From the NCBI GenBank assembly GCA_964565435.1, contig CAZMEY010000012.1, positions 1 to 15,331 on the forward strand: 15,331 bases of DNA. The letters are read 5' to 3'. Positions 5,704-12,555 of this stretch are shown in pieces. The notes beneath the pieces are model-generated. The model was not told the DNA's origin. It did not search any database and saw nothing but the letters and a program-made list of their open reading frames with translations. Every line of letters begins with the position of its first letter. Position 1 is the stretch's first letter. The stretch is from JAQTTT01 sp964565435. Lineage in GTDB: Archaea > Nanobdellota > Nanobdellia > Tiddalikarchaeales > Tiddalikarchaeaceae. Made by a program: the position numbers and the translations under genes.

Positions 5704-6152
5704 GCCCCAAAAATCCAGAGATAACTGGAGGAATAATATTAATTCTTTTAGGGGCATTGCTGCTTTTGCGCTCTTATGGAATAATAAGCCTTGGCGCAAG
5801 CCATTTTGTTTTATTGATAGGCCTTGCTTTCATGATATCCTTCATATTATCAAAAAATCCCGGATTATTAATCCCAGGAGTGATGCTGTCAATCTTTGGA
5901 TTAATATTAATCCTTGATTTGGCATTCATCCCTTACTTATGGACTTTAGGGGTTTGCGCAGCATTCTTTGCAGTTTATTTAACCAAAAAAGAGGACACTA
6001 AATGGGCTTTGATTCCAGGCTCAATACTTTTTGCAATATCCATAATAATCATGCTTAATTATTATTTTGTGAATATAAACCTCTTCCCAATAATATTGAT
6101 AGCTCTTGGCGCATATTTGGTATATAAAAATTTTTCAGGGAGAAAAAAATGA
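5682..6152 (+). CDS. Polytopic membrane protein of the PspC/LiaF cluster
   Basis: A 156-residue protein made almost entirely of hydrophobic segments, about five or six, for example G-G-I-I-L-I-L-L-G-A-L-L-L-L-R-S-Y-G-I-I near the start and L-F-P-I-I-L-I-A-L-G-A-Y-L-V-Y near the end. The repeated pattern I-L-x-G-A-L-L-L-x-x-x-Y-G-I-I resembles the LiaI/LiaF N-terminal membrane domain and the last part of the preceding PspC protein, suggesting descent from the same small membrane unit. There is no soluble domain or catalytic motif. It starts within the second pspC gene, and its stop overlaps the next gene's start (ATGA at 6149-6152), so the three are surely one operon. Specific function unknown; it probably acts with its neighbours in the membrane. 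Confidence 0.85.
   Translation: MGKEKKISPKNPEITGGIILILLGALLLLRSYGIISLGASHFVLLIGLAFMISFILSKNPGLLIPGVMLSIFGLILILDLAFIPYLWTLGVCAAFFAVYLTKKEDTKWALIPGSILFAISIIIMLNYYFVNINLFPIILIALGAYLVYKNFSGRKK
6138..6142 (+). promoter_or_regulatory. Shine-Dalgarno of the LiaF-like gene
   Basis: GGGAG lies 6 nt before ATG 6149, inside the end of the upstream gene. With the ATGA stop/start overlap it points to coupled translation. Confidence 0.55.
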
Positions 6153-6928
6153 CAAAATTAGGCTATGCTTTAATATTGATAGGCTTGGCACTTTTGGCGG
6201 CAAATTATGGATTAATAGATTACTCAATCTTTTACCATGACCTTGCATTGCCAATAATGCTTATTATTGCAGGGGCATTCAGCATCATTAAAAGCGTCTT
6301 TAAAGAAAATGATTTTTTGTCAGCAATGTCTCCAATAATAGGCATCCTTACCTTCATAATAATATTCATAAACATTTTCAGCATCCCATTGTTTTTCTTG
6401 CCAGCAAATGCTACTCCAATAATTAGCCTATCCCAAGCAGGCATTGAATCAAGCTTTTCATCATTAAATTTTTCATCCAATGCAACAAGCGCAATAATAA
6501 ATTATGAATCAACCGAGAAATCTTCTGATTATTCAACTAATTATTCAATAAAAAACTCTTTTGGCGAAGGATACTATGATTTAGGCAGCTTCTCATTGGA
6601 TAATCTATTGGTTGAAAACAATTTCGGAAAATCATCAATAATCAATCTTAATGATTTTGAAACAGCTATTTTAGAGAACAATTTTGGCGATTTGGAAATA
6701 GCTACTGGAGCAATTGAAAAAAGCATTGAATTATATGTTGAAAATAATTTTGGCAGCGCGTTAATAATTATTGATGCAGATGCTGAATATGAAATAATAA
6801 CCAAAAACTCATTGGGTTCAATTAAAAACAATGTTGGGCTAAAAAGCAGCGGATATGACTCTGCTATTTATAGGATTAAATTAGTTGTTGAAAATGCGTT
6901 CGGAAGCGTTGAAATAGCCAAAAGATGA
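6149..6928 (+). CDS. LiaF-like membrane protein with C-terminal repeat domain
   Basis: A 259-residue protein. The N-terminus (about 1-85) has three to four membrane segments with the L-I-G-L-A-L-L-A-x-N-Y-G-L-I and L-P-I-M-L-I-I-A-G-A patterns of LiaF-type proteins. A Ser/Thr/Asn-rich linker (about 88-130) follows, then a region that repeats a four-residue motif: N-S-F-G (136), N-N-F-G (157), N-N-F-G (177), N-N-F-G (199), N-S-L-G (220) and N-A-F-G (249). The spacing is 20-22 residues except the last (29). Repeats of this length with alternating hydrophobics suggest a beta-solenoid like the C-terminal domain of LiaF or DUF4097 proteins. In Firmicutes LiaF restrains the LiaRS envelope-stress system; no LiaRS is seen here. 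Last gene of the operon. Confidence 0.8.
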   Translation: MTKLGYALILIGLALLAANYGLIDYSIFYHDLALPIMLIIAGAFSIIKSVFKENDFLSAMSPIIGILTFIIIFINIFSIPLFFLPANATPIISLSQAGIESSFSSLNFSSNATSAIINYESTEKSSDYSTNYSIKNSFGEGYYDLGSFSLDNLLVENNFGKSSIINLNDFETAILENNFGDLEIATGAIEKSIELYVENNFGSALIIIDADAEYEIITKNSLGSIKNNVGLKSSGYDSAIYRIKLVVENAFGSVEIAKR

Positions 6929-6940
6929 CTTTTGGAAAGA

Positions 6941-6951
6941 TTTTTAAAAAT
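6941..6951 (+). promoter_or_regulatory. TATA-like element for the gene at 6972
   Basis: TTTTTAAAAAT is centred about 26 nt before the ATG at 6972, fitting a leaderless transcript separate from the PspC/LiaF operon. Confidence 0.4.
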
Positions 6952-6971
6952 AATTATATAATACTTAATCC

Positions 6972-7301
6972 ATGAAACTTTATTTTAATGTGCTAATAAA
7001 TGCAAAAAATATGGAGCAATACCTTTCAATAAATAAAGCATTGCAGGAAATTGTTCCAGAAAAAAGCTATTTCTTTTCAGAAAAATCAGGATTCAGCCTT
7101 TATTCAAAGAAATCCGAATTGAAAGAAATCAATATTTTTACAAATATCTATGTAACCCAAAGGAAAATGGAGCTTCCAATTAAAGAAATTTCTGGAAACA
7201 ACAGGATTGAAATCCTTCCAGAATCAATCAAGGATTCTCAAACCCTTGAAACATTGATTAATGAAGGGTTAAAAGATAAAATAAAGAAATTGGGCTTATA
7301 A
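6972..7301 (+). CDS. Hypothetical protein (109 aa)
   Basis: I do not recognise this protein. It is small and soluble, with no signal peptide, membrane segment, cysteine pair or obvious catalytic motif. It opens with M-K-L-Y-F-N-V-L-I-N-A-K, a beta-strand-like start, followed by alternating short strand and helix patterns and a Lys-rich helical C-terminus (E-G-L-K-D-K-I-K-K-L-G-L). Codon use looks like that of its neighbours and a TATA-like element sits at the leaderless distance, so it is probably a real gene. It converges on the nitroreductase gene, and the two coding regions overlap by 6 bp. No function can be assigned. Confidence 0.7.
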   Translation: MKLYFNVLINAKNMEQYLSINKALQEIVPEKSYFFSEKSGFSLYSKKSELKEINIFTNIYVTQRKMELPIKEISGNNRIEILPESIKDSQTLETLINEGLKDKIKKLGL

Positions 7302-7835
7302 TTTTTTATTGCCCCATTCATTGAAAAAAACCAGCTTATCCAATTCTAATTTAACAGGGGGATTAGGCACTTTTCTTGCATAGCCCAAGGATAGCATTCC
7401 CCGAAGGGATATATTAGGGTCGTCAATTTTGAGTATGCGCATAATTTTTTCATCATCGTATGCGCCAATCCAGCTGGTGGCAAGCCCCAAGCTTTCCGCC
7501 TCAATCATCATGCTCTGCATTGCTGAGCTGCAATTCTGTATTGAATAAGCGGCTTCACCCCTTTGGCCGAAAAGCACTCTTAGCTTGCTGTCATCGCTAA
7601 AAACAGCAATGATTATTGGCGCTGAAGCAATCCAATACTGGCCCAAGCAGGCTTCAGAGATTTGGGATTTAATCTTCAAATCAGGAATAACCACAAATCT
7701 CCAATTCTGCACATTCCCGCTTGAAGGGCTCCATCTTCCAGCTTCAAGCACCTTGAATAATTTCTCATTTTCAACTTTTTTGTCAAGATAATCCCTAACG
7801 CTTCTCCTTTTTTTAATCAAATCAAGCGCATCCAT
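7296..7835 (-). CDS. Nitroreductase family FMN-dependent oxidoreductase
   Basis: A 179-residue flavoprotein of the nitroreductase fold, a normal length. FMN-binding features are K-K-R-R-S-V-R at 8-14, S-P-S-S-G-N-V-Q-N-W at 36-45, the G-L-A-T-S-W-I-G-A-Y segment at 117-126, and the L-G-Y-A-R-K-V-P block near 150-157. Such enzymes are homodimers that use NAD(P)H to reduce nitro compounds, quinones or flavins; some have specialised roles, and the true substrate cannot be told from sequence. It is divergent from the DNA ligase gene across 35 bp and probably leaderless. The stop overlaps the end of the gene at 6972. Confidence 0.92.
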   Translation of the reverse strand: MDALDLIKKRRSVRDYLDKKVENEKLFKVLEAGRWSPSSGNVQNWRFVVIPDLKIKSQISEACLGQYWIASAPIIIAVFSDDSKLRVLFGQRGEAAYSIQNCSSAMQSMMIEAESLGLATSWIGAYDDEKIMRILKIDDPNISLRGMLSLGYARKVPNPPVKLELDKLVFFNEWGNKKL

Positions 7836-7838
7836 AAA

Positions 7839-7866
7839 GGTTTTAATGCTTGCGGGATTTTAAAAT
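7839..7866. promoter_or_regulatory. Back-to-back promoters of the nitroreductase and lig genes
   Basis: Two TATA-like elements sit in a 35-bp intergenic region. ATTTTAAAAT at 7857-7866 is centred 26 nt before the nitroreductase ATG (7835, minus). GGTTTTAATG at 7839-7848 is centred 27 nt before the ligase ATG (7871, plus). Each element occupies the initially transcribed stretch of the other gene, so polymerase assembly on one side should hinder the other. Confidence 0.5.
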
Positions 7867-7870
7867 ATTT

Positions 7871-9517
7871 ATGCTGTTTATAGAATTGTCTGATGTTTTT
7901 GATAAACTGTCAAAGACAACCAAAAGGCTGGAAATGACGGAGATATTAAGCGAGTTCTTTAATACATTGGACTGCGAAGAGATAGGATTCATTGCTCTTC
8001 TTTGCATGGGAAAGATTTTTCCAGCCAACAGCTCAAAGGAGCTTGGCATAGCAAATAACCTTATGGTTGAAGCAATATCCTTGGCAAGCGGGGCAAAAAG
8101 CGATGAAGTCAAAAAGCATTGGAACTTATGCGGGGATATTGGCGAGACAGCAGCAAAATACTTGGGGAAAAAAAAGCAGGCATCACTAATCAATAAGGAT
8201 TTATCAGTCAAAGAGCTTGAAAATGTTTTGGAAAAGATACCGACAATTTCAGGCAAAGGCAGTTCTACAATAAAACTTAAGCTCATTAGCAGCCTATTGT
8301 CTTCAGTTTCATCCTCTGGCGCAAAATATTTGACAAGGATAATGATTGGCAGCATGAGAACAGGGGTTGGCCAGGGAGTTGTAAGGGAGGCATTGGCCAA
8401 AGCCTTCAAATTAAACCCGCAAGATATTGAAAATGCATATAACCTCTGCGCTGATTATTCAGTAATAGCCAAAAAAATATGCGAGAATCCAAGCTCAATT
8501 CTTAATCCCAAAATATTGCTTTTTAGCCCTGTCAATATGATGCTTTTTCTTAAAGCCAAAAGCGTTGGCGAGGCATTTGAAAGAGTGGGAAAACCTGCAA
8601 GGATTGAGGTAAAATATGACGGCATGAGGGCGCAGATACACAAAAAAGGCGAAGAAATAATGATTTTCACAAGGAATCTTGAAAATGTCACAGCCCAATT
8701 CCCGGATGCTGCCAAATTAATAAAAGAAAATGTTAAATCAGATTCAATAGTCTTTGAATGCGAGATGGTTGCATTCAATCCGAGCACCAAAAAACCGCAG
8801 CCTTTCCAGTATTTATCAAAGAGAATCAAAAGAAAATATGACATCAATGATGTAATCAAAGAGATACCAGTGAAATTATTCTGCTTTGATTTATTGATGC
8901 TTGGAGGAAAGGATTACTTGAATGAAAAATTCATTGACAGGCATGAAGCATTGAAAAAATCAATCAATGAAACAGATGATATAATGCTTGCAAAAGGCAT
9001 AACAACTGACAGCGAAGCCAAGGCGGAAGAGTTATTCATTGAAGGCATTAAAGAGCAAGAGGGAGTCATGTTTAAAAGCATAATCTCACCATACACTCCA
9101 GGAGCAAGGGTTGGCCACGGCGTGAAGCTGAAAAGCCAAATGAAAGAGCTGGATTTGGTTATCACTGAAGCATATTATGGCAAAGGAAAAAGAAAAGACT
9201 GGTTTGGAAGTTACACTCTCTCATGCTATGATGAAGAAAGCAATTCTTATTTGACTATTGGAAAATTAGGCACAGGATTTAGCGAAGAGCAATTAAAAGA
9301 GATGAACGAGCTCCTAAAAAAAGAGATAATCAAAGAAGAGGTTGATAAAGTGATTTTATCACCAAAAGTGGTTGTGGAAGTTGATTATGAAGAGATACAA
9401 AAAAGCCCGACTTATGCAAGTGGGTATGCCTTAAGATTCCCAAGGCTTTCAAGAATAAGGCTTGACAAAAAGCCAGAGGAAGCAAGCACTATTGACATGG
9501 TAAAAGAGCTTCTATAA
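7871..9517 (+). CDS. lig: ATP-dependent DNA ligase, archaeal
   Basis: Joins Okazaki fragments and repair nicks. At 548 residues it has the usual archaeal length with the three expected parts. The N-terminal DNA-binding helical domain (about 1-210) includes K-T-T-K-R-L-E-M-T-E-I-L and T-R-I-M-I-G-S-M-R-T-G-V-G-Q-G. The nucleotidyltransferase domain has motif I K-Y-D-G-M-R at 248-253 with adenylated Lys248, F-E-C-E-M-V-A-F near 295, F-D-L-L-M-L near 339, motif IV E-G-V-M-F-K-S near 397, and motif V V-K-L-K at about 418. The OB domain ends with a motif-VI-like segment R-F-P-R-L-S-R-I-R-L-D-K. The longest frame begins with TTG at 7850, but ATG 7871 gives the family-typical N-terminus (L-S-D-V-F-D-K-L-S-K-T-T) and the leaderless TATA spacing. 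Confidence 0.97.
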   Translation: MLFIELSDVFDKLSKTTKRLEMTEILSEFFNTLDCEEIGFIALLCMGKIFPANSSKELGIANNLMVEAISLASGAKSDEVKKHWNLCGDIGETAAKYLGKKKQASLINKDLSVKELENVLEKIPTISGKGSSTIKLKLISSLLSSVSSSGAKYLTRIMIGSMRTGVGQGVVREALAKAFKLNPQDIENAYNLCADYSVIAKKICENPSSILNPKILLFSPVNMMLFLKAKSVGEAFERVGKPARIEVKYDGMRAQIHKKGEEIMIFTRNLENVTAQFPDAAKLIKENVKSDSIVFECEMVAFNPSTKKPQPFQYLSKRIKRKYDINDVIKEIPVKLFCFDLLMLGGKDYLNEKFIDRHEALKKSINETDDIMLAKGITTDSEAKAEELFIEGIKEQEGVMFKSIISPYTPGARVGHGVKLKSQMKELDLVITEAYYGKGKRKDWFGSYTLSCYDEESNSYLTIGKLGTGFSEEQLKEMNELLKKEIIKEEVDKVILSPKVVVEVDYEEIQKSPTYASGYALRFPRLSRIRLDKKPEEASTIDMVKELL

Positions 9518-9632
9518 TTATTGCAAATGGCTCAACAGATAAGCTTTCATCACAATGGTCAGGTAGGGATAACTATTTCACAGCCGCTTTGCAAGAAAAT
9601 AAAATCTATTAAATATAAATAAAGCTTTCCAA
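9518..9632. other. Convergent intergenic region between lig and sppA
   Basis: 115 bp between the ends of two converging genes. It contains a 31-codon ATG frame (9527-9622, in frame with lig) whose product I do not recognise, and no clear promoter or ribosome binding site. AT-rich stretches near 9600-9622 may serve as terminators. Confidence 0.4.
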
Positions 9633-10475
9633 TCACTCAAACAAGGGATAAGCCAAATCTGATTTGAATCCCAAAACGCTTGAAAAATCAAAGCTTGATT
9701 CTTCATTGATATAGTAAGGATTTATTTCGCTGATATTAATGCTTCCAAAATACTCATAAATTTGCTCCCTTGAGCCCAATCCATCAATCAACCCCAGCTC
9801 AAAAGCCTTTTTTCCGCTAACAATCCTTCCATCAGAAACAATGCCAATAGAATATTCTGAGAGGTTTCTTTTTTCGCTGACAAATCCAATAAAATAATTG
9901 AATGAATCATTTATAATGTCAAAAAATATGATTCTTTCATCATCTCTCAAGTCCTTGAAACTTGAGCCCATGTCTTTTAGCGCACCGCTTGAAAGACTAT
10001 TATAAACAGCGCCGTATTTTTCCAAAGTCCCGTTAATGCTGACATAAGCCATTGTTGCCCCAATGCTTCCGACCGAGCTTAAAGGGTCAGCAACAATGTA
10101 ATCGCAGGCGCTTGCTATCAAATAAGCCCCGCTTGCCCCAGTATCCCTAATCCATGCAGCAACTGTTTTATTCATTCCAAGAATATATTCAGCAACTTCC
10201 TTTGAAGCAATGACTGTGCCTCCCGGGCTGTTAATTGATAATATTATTGCCTCAACATTAGGGTTATCTTCAGCGCTTTTTAGCATATTAATTATGGAAT
10301 CGCTTCCAACATCGCCTGAAAGGAATGAATCATCAATCCCAATGCTTGAATGAATCTTTATTATTGCAACATTTCCCTCGTCAATATTATACATAATCCC
10401 AAGGATTGTTGAGCTTAAAATTATGAGCAAAAAAATGAATCCAAATAATACAAATAATTTACTAATATCATTCAT
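9633..10475 (-). CDS. sppA: Signal peptide peptidase SppA-type membrane serine protease
   Basis: A 280-residue S49-family protease with one N-terminal membrane segment (about 7-28) and the catalytic domain predicted outside. Cues are I-L-S-I-N-S-P-G-G-T-V at 78-88, the nucleophile Ser115 in G-A-S-G-A-Y, and the likely general base Lys167 in S-G-A-L-K-D-M-G-S. The 52-residue Ser-Lys spacing matches Bacillus SppA as I recall it. The single-domain length is the Gram-positive/archaeal form, not the double-length E. coli type. Its role is to cut leftover signal peptides or other membrane peptides. It is translated from an ATGA overlap with the upstream RDD gene, so the two are one operon; GGGG at 10489-10492 is a weak Shine-Dalgarno. 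Confidence 0.93.
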   Translation of the reverse strand: MNDISKLFVLFGFIFLLIILSSTILGIMYNIDEGNVAIIKIHSSIGIDDSFLSGDVGSDSIINMLKSAEDNPNVEAIILSINSPGGTVIASKEVAEYILGMNKTVAAWIRDTGASGAYLIASACDYIVADPLSSVGSIGATMAYVSINGTLEKYGAVYNSLSSGALKDMGSSFKDLRDDERIIFFDIINDSFNYFIGFVSEKRNLSEYSIGIVSDGRIVSGKKAFELGLIDGLGSREQIYEYFGSINISEINPYYINEESSFDFSSVLGFKSDLAYPLFE

Positions 10476-10990
10476 AATTCATTAACAACCCCAAACTTTT
10501 TTATAATTTTCCTATTGCTTACAACCAATGTGCTGGCAATAAAGTCAGAAACCCTTCTCTTATAAGGGTCAAAAATCATTAAAAAGCAGTCAAAAGGCAA
10601 AAGGTTAAACAGGACAGTTTTTGAAATATTCCTAACTATTGCCTGCCAAAGGCTTAATTTATTGGATTTTCCAACAACCTCCAGCCCAATCATTTTTTTG
10701 CCAATAGTCCATCCAACCAGATACTCAAAGCTTGCCAAATAAAATGAAAAAATTAAGATGCTTGCAGAGTATCCTATGATTAATATTGCAAAGATTTTAG
10801 GGATTTCAAAAGCCTGCTCAACAGTCAATGATTCAATTCTCGCGCCGGAAGCCTCATAATAGATTGAGCTAAAAGGCATGAGTATCATGAAAAAAAATAC
10901 CAATAAATCAATAATGTAAGCCAAAGACCTTTGGCTGAAATCAGCTGGGGTTTTAATATTTTTCACAGGCAAAAGTATTAAATTTTCCAT
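10472..10990 (-). CDS. RDD family membrane protein
   Basis: A 172-residue RDD-domain protein. S-Q-R-S-L-A-Y-I-I-D-L-L-V-F-F-F at about 19-34 is the first membrane helix with the R...D signature. A second helix lies at about 65-90. The classic G-W-T-I-G-K-K-M-I-G-L-E-V-V is just after it, and R-R-V-S-D-F-I-A-S-T-L-V-V is near the C-terminus. RDD proteins have unsettled roles; transport-like or membrane-organising functions have been proposed. The open frame extends on the minus strand to 11260, but that extension is antisense to the start of elp3. The ATG at 10990 gives the normal RDD length and a TATA-like element at 11013-11023 about 28 nt upstream. It shares an ATGA overlap with sppA. Confidence 0.88.
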   Translation of the reverse strand: MENLILLPVKNIKTPADFSQRSLAYIIDLLVFFFMILMPFSSIYYEASGARIESLTVEQAFEIPKIFAILIIGYSASILIFSFYLASFEYLVGWTIGKKMIGLEVVGKSNKLSLWQAIVRNISKTVLFNLLPFDCFLMIFDPYKRRVSDFIASTLVVSNRKIIKKFGVVNEL

Positions 10991-11023
10991 TAGTTCATAA
11001 AAAGGTATGAATGCTAATAAATC
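10975..11023. promoter_or_regulatory. Overlapping divergent promoters of the RDD-sppA operon and elp3
   Basis: GTATTAAATTTT at 10975-10986 is centred about 27 nt before the elp3 ATG (11007, plus). GATTTATTAGC (minus strand, 11013-11023) is centred about 28 nt before the RDD ATG (10990). Each TATA lies within the first codons of the opposite gene, because only 16 bp separate the two start codons. Confidence 0.45.
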
Positions 11024-12515
11024 TTGCGATAAAGCAATGGATGAAATAATTGAATTGGCCAAGAATGCCAAGAGCAAAGAGGAAGCAATTGCTATTAAAA
11101 GAAAAGTGCTTAAAAAATATTCATTATCAAGGCTTGCAGGGGATTCAGAGCTATTCCTTAAAAGCGGGCTGGAAATCTTTAAAAGAAAGCCTTCAAGAAA
11201 GCTTAGCGGAGTGAGCGTGATAGCTGTAATGACCAGTCCGGCAAATTGCCCGCATGGCAAATGCGTATTCTGTCCCGGAGGCGTTGACGCAGGAACTCCA
11301 CAAAGCTATACTGGAAAAGAGCCTGCAGCGCTAAGGGGATTTGCAAATGATTATGACCCGTATAAGCAAGTGAAAAACAGGATAGAGCAATACCTCTCCA
11401 TTGGACAGGTTCCTAGCAAGGCTGAATTGATAATAATGGGAGGAACATTCACTAGCAGGGATTGGGATTATCAGCAATGGTTTGTAAAGGAATGTTTTCG
11501 TGCGCTTAATAATAGCAAAGATGGTACTTTGGAAGAGATGCAAAAAATCAATGAGACTGCAGATTATAGGTGCGTTGGGCTGACTATTGAAACCAGGCCT
11601 GACCAGATAAGCAAGGAATCAATTAATAAGATGCTTATTCTTGGGGCAACAAGGGTTGAGCTTGGAGTGCAAAGCGCAAATGATGATGCGTTGAAAGCCA
11701 GCAATAGGGGCCATACTGCAAAGGATTCAATTAAGGCAATAAGATTGCTGAAAGAGGCTGGATTTAAGATTAATTATCACTTAATGACTAATATGCCGGG
11801 CATGACACTTTCAAAGGATTATGAATCATTCAAAGAAATCTTTTCCAATTCTGATTACAAGCCGGACATGATAAAAATCTATCCTATATTATTAATTAAG
11901 GGAACAAAGCTTTATGAAATGTTTGAAAAAGGAGAATGGATGCCTTACTCAAAAGAGCAGACAATAAACCTATTGGCAAGAATCAAAAGGATTGTCCCGG
12001 AATATGTGAGAATTATGAGGGTGCAGAGGGATATTCCAAGCTACAAGATTGAGCAGGATTTAAAAAACAGCAACCTTCGCCAATTAGTGCTTGAACAAAT
12101 GTCAAAAAAGGACTGGAGATGCAGGTGCATCAGGTGCCGCGAAGCTGCTCGAAACAAATCAATTTTAGGCAAAATAAAATATAAAACAATTAAATATTCT
12201 GCAAGCAAATCAATTGAATATTTTATCCAAGCAATAGATGACACTAATTTATTGTACGGATTTATAAGGGCAAGAATCCAAGGTAAAACCCTGCTCATAA
12301 GAGAATTGCATGTTTATGGGGAGCAGGCGATTGTGGGAGAAGAAGGCAGCGTTCAGCACAAAGGAATAGGCAAGCAATTATTGGCTTTTGCCGAAAATTT
12401 AGCTAAAAAACTAAAATCAAAAAAAATATTAATCATTAGCGGAGTGGGAGTCAGGGAATATTACAAAAAATTAGGCTATTTCCTTAAAGGATATTATATG
12501 ACAAAAAAATATTAA
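11007..12515 (+). CDS. elp3: tRNA uridine-34 acetyl-CoA-dependent carboxymethyltransferase, Elp3
   Basis: Archaeal Elp3 is a stand-alone radical SAM plus acetyltransferase enzyme that adds the carboxymethyl group to U34 in the anticodon of certain tRNAs, giving cm5U derivatives. This 502-residue protein has the radical SAM cluster motif C-P-H-G-K-C-V-F-C (Cys81, Cys86, Cys89), followed by P-G-G. After it come Y-T-G-K-E-P-A-A-L-R-G, M-G-G-T-F-T-S-R-D, and the E-T-R-P-D and E-L-G-V-Q-S segments of the TIM-barrel core. A Cys-rich R-C-R-C-I-R-C-R-E block at about 371-379 likely binds zinc. The C-terminal GNAT domain (from about 395) has H-K-G-I-G-K-Q-L-L (acetyl-CoA binding) and ends R-E-Y-Y-K-K-L-G-Y. 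The tRNA-Gln(UUG) at the right end is the sort of U34 tRNA that Elp3 modifies in other organisms. Confidence 0.96.
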   Translation: MNANKSCDKAMDEIIELAKNAKSKEEAIAIKRKVLKKYSLSRLAGDSELFLKSGLEIFKRKPSRKLSGVSVIAVMTSPANCPHGKCVFCPGGVDAGTPQSYTGKEPAALRGFANDYDPYKQVKNRIEQYLSIGQVPSKAELIIMGGTFTSRDWDYQQWFVKECFRALNNSKDGTLEEMQKINETADYRCVGLTIETRPDQISKESINKMLILGATRVELGVQSANDDALKASNRGHTAKDSIKAIRLLKEAGFKINYHLMTNMPGMTLSKDYESFKEIFSNSDYKPDMIKIYPILLIKGTKLYEMFEKGEWMPYSKEQTINLLARIKRIVPEYVRIMRVQRDIPSYKIEQDLKNSNLRQLVLEQMSKKDWRCRCIRCREAARNKSILGKIKYKTIKYSASKSIEYFIQAIDDTNLLYGFIRARIQGKTLLIRELHVYGEQAIVGEEGSVQHKGIGKQLLAFAENLAKKLKSKKILIISGVGVREYYKKLGYFLKGYYMTKKY

Positions 12516-12525
12516 TAAGCATATA

Positions 12526-12536
12526 TTTTTATAATT
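12526..12536 (+). promoter_or_regulatory. TATA-like element for the radical SAM gene
   Basis: TTTTTATAATTAT lies about 25 nt before ATG 12556 in the 40-bp gap after elp3. It implies a leaderless transcript of its own. Confidence 0.4.
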
Positions 12537-12555
12537 ATAATTAATTTTATTTAAA

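Noticed and set aside
7843..8409. Long antisense frame within the ligase gene (also 8455-8859 and 14465-14923 elsewhere)
   Set aside because: Shadows of strongly coding plus-strand genes, with no recognisable domains.
9527..9622. 31-codon frame after the ligase stop
   Set aside because: No ribosome binding site, no promoter, low-complexity Lys end, and no recognisable product; probably chance in a convergent spacer.
10991..11260. N-terminal extension of the RDD protein on the minus strand
   Set aside because: It is antisense to the first 85 codons of elp3, including the radical SAM cysteines, and adds no RDD-like sequence; ATG 10990 gives the family length.
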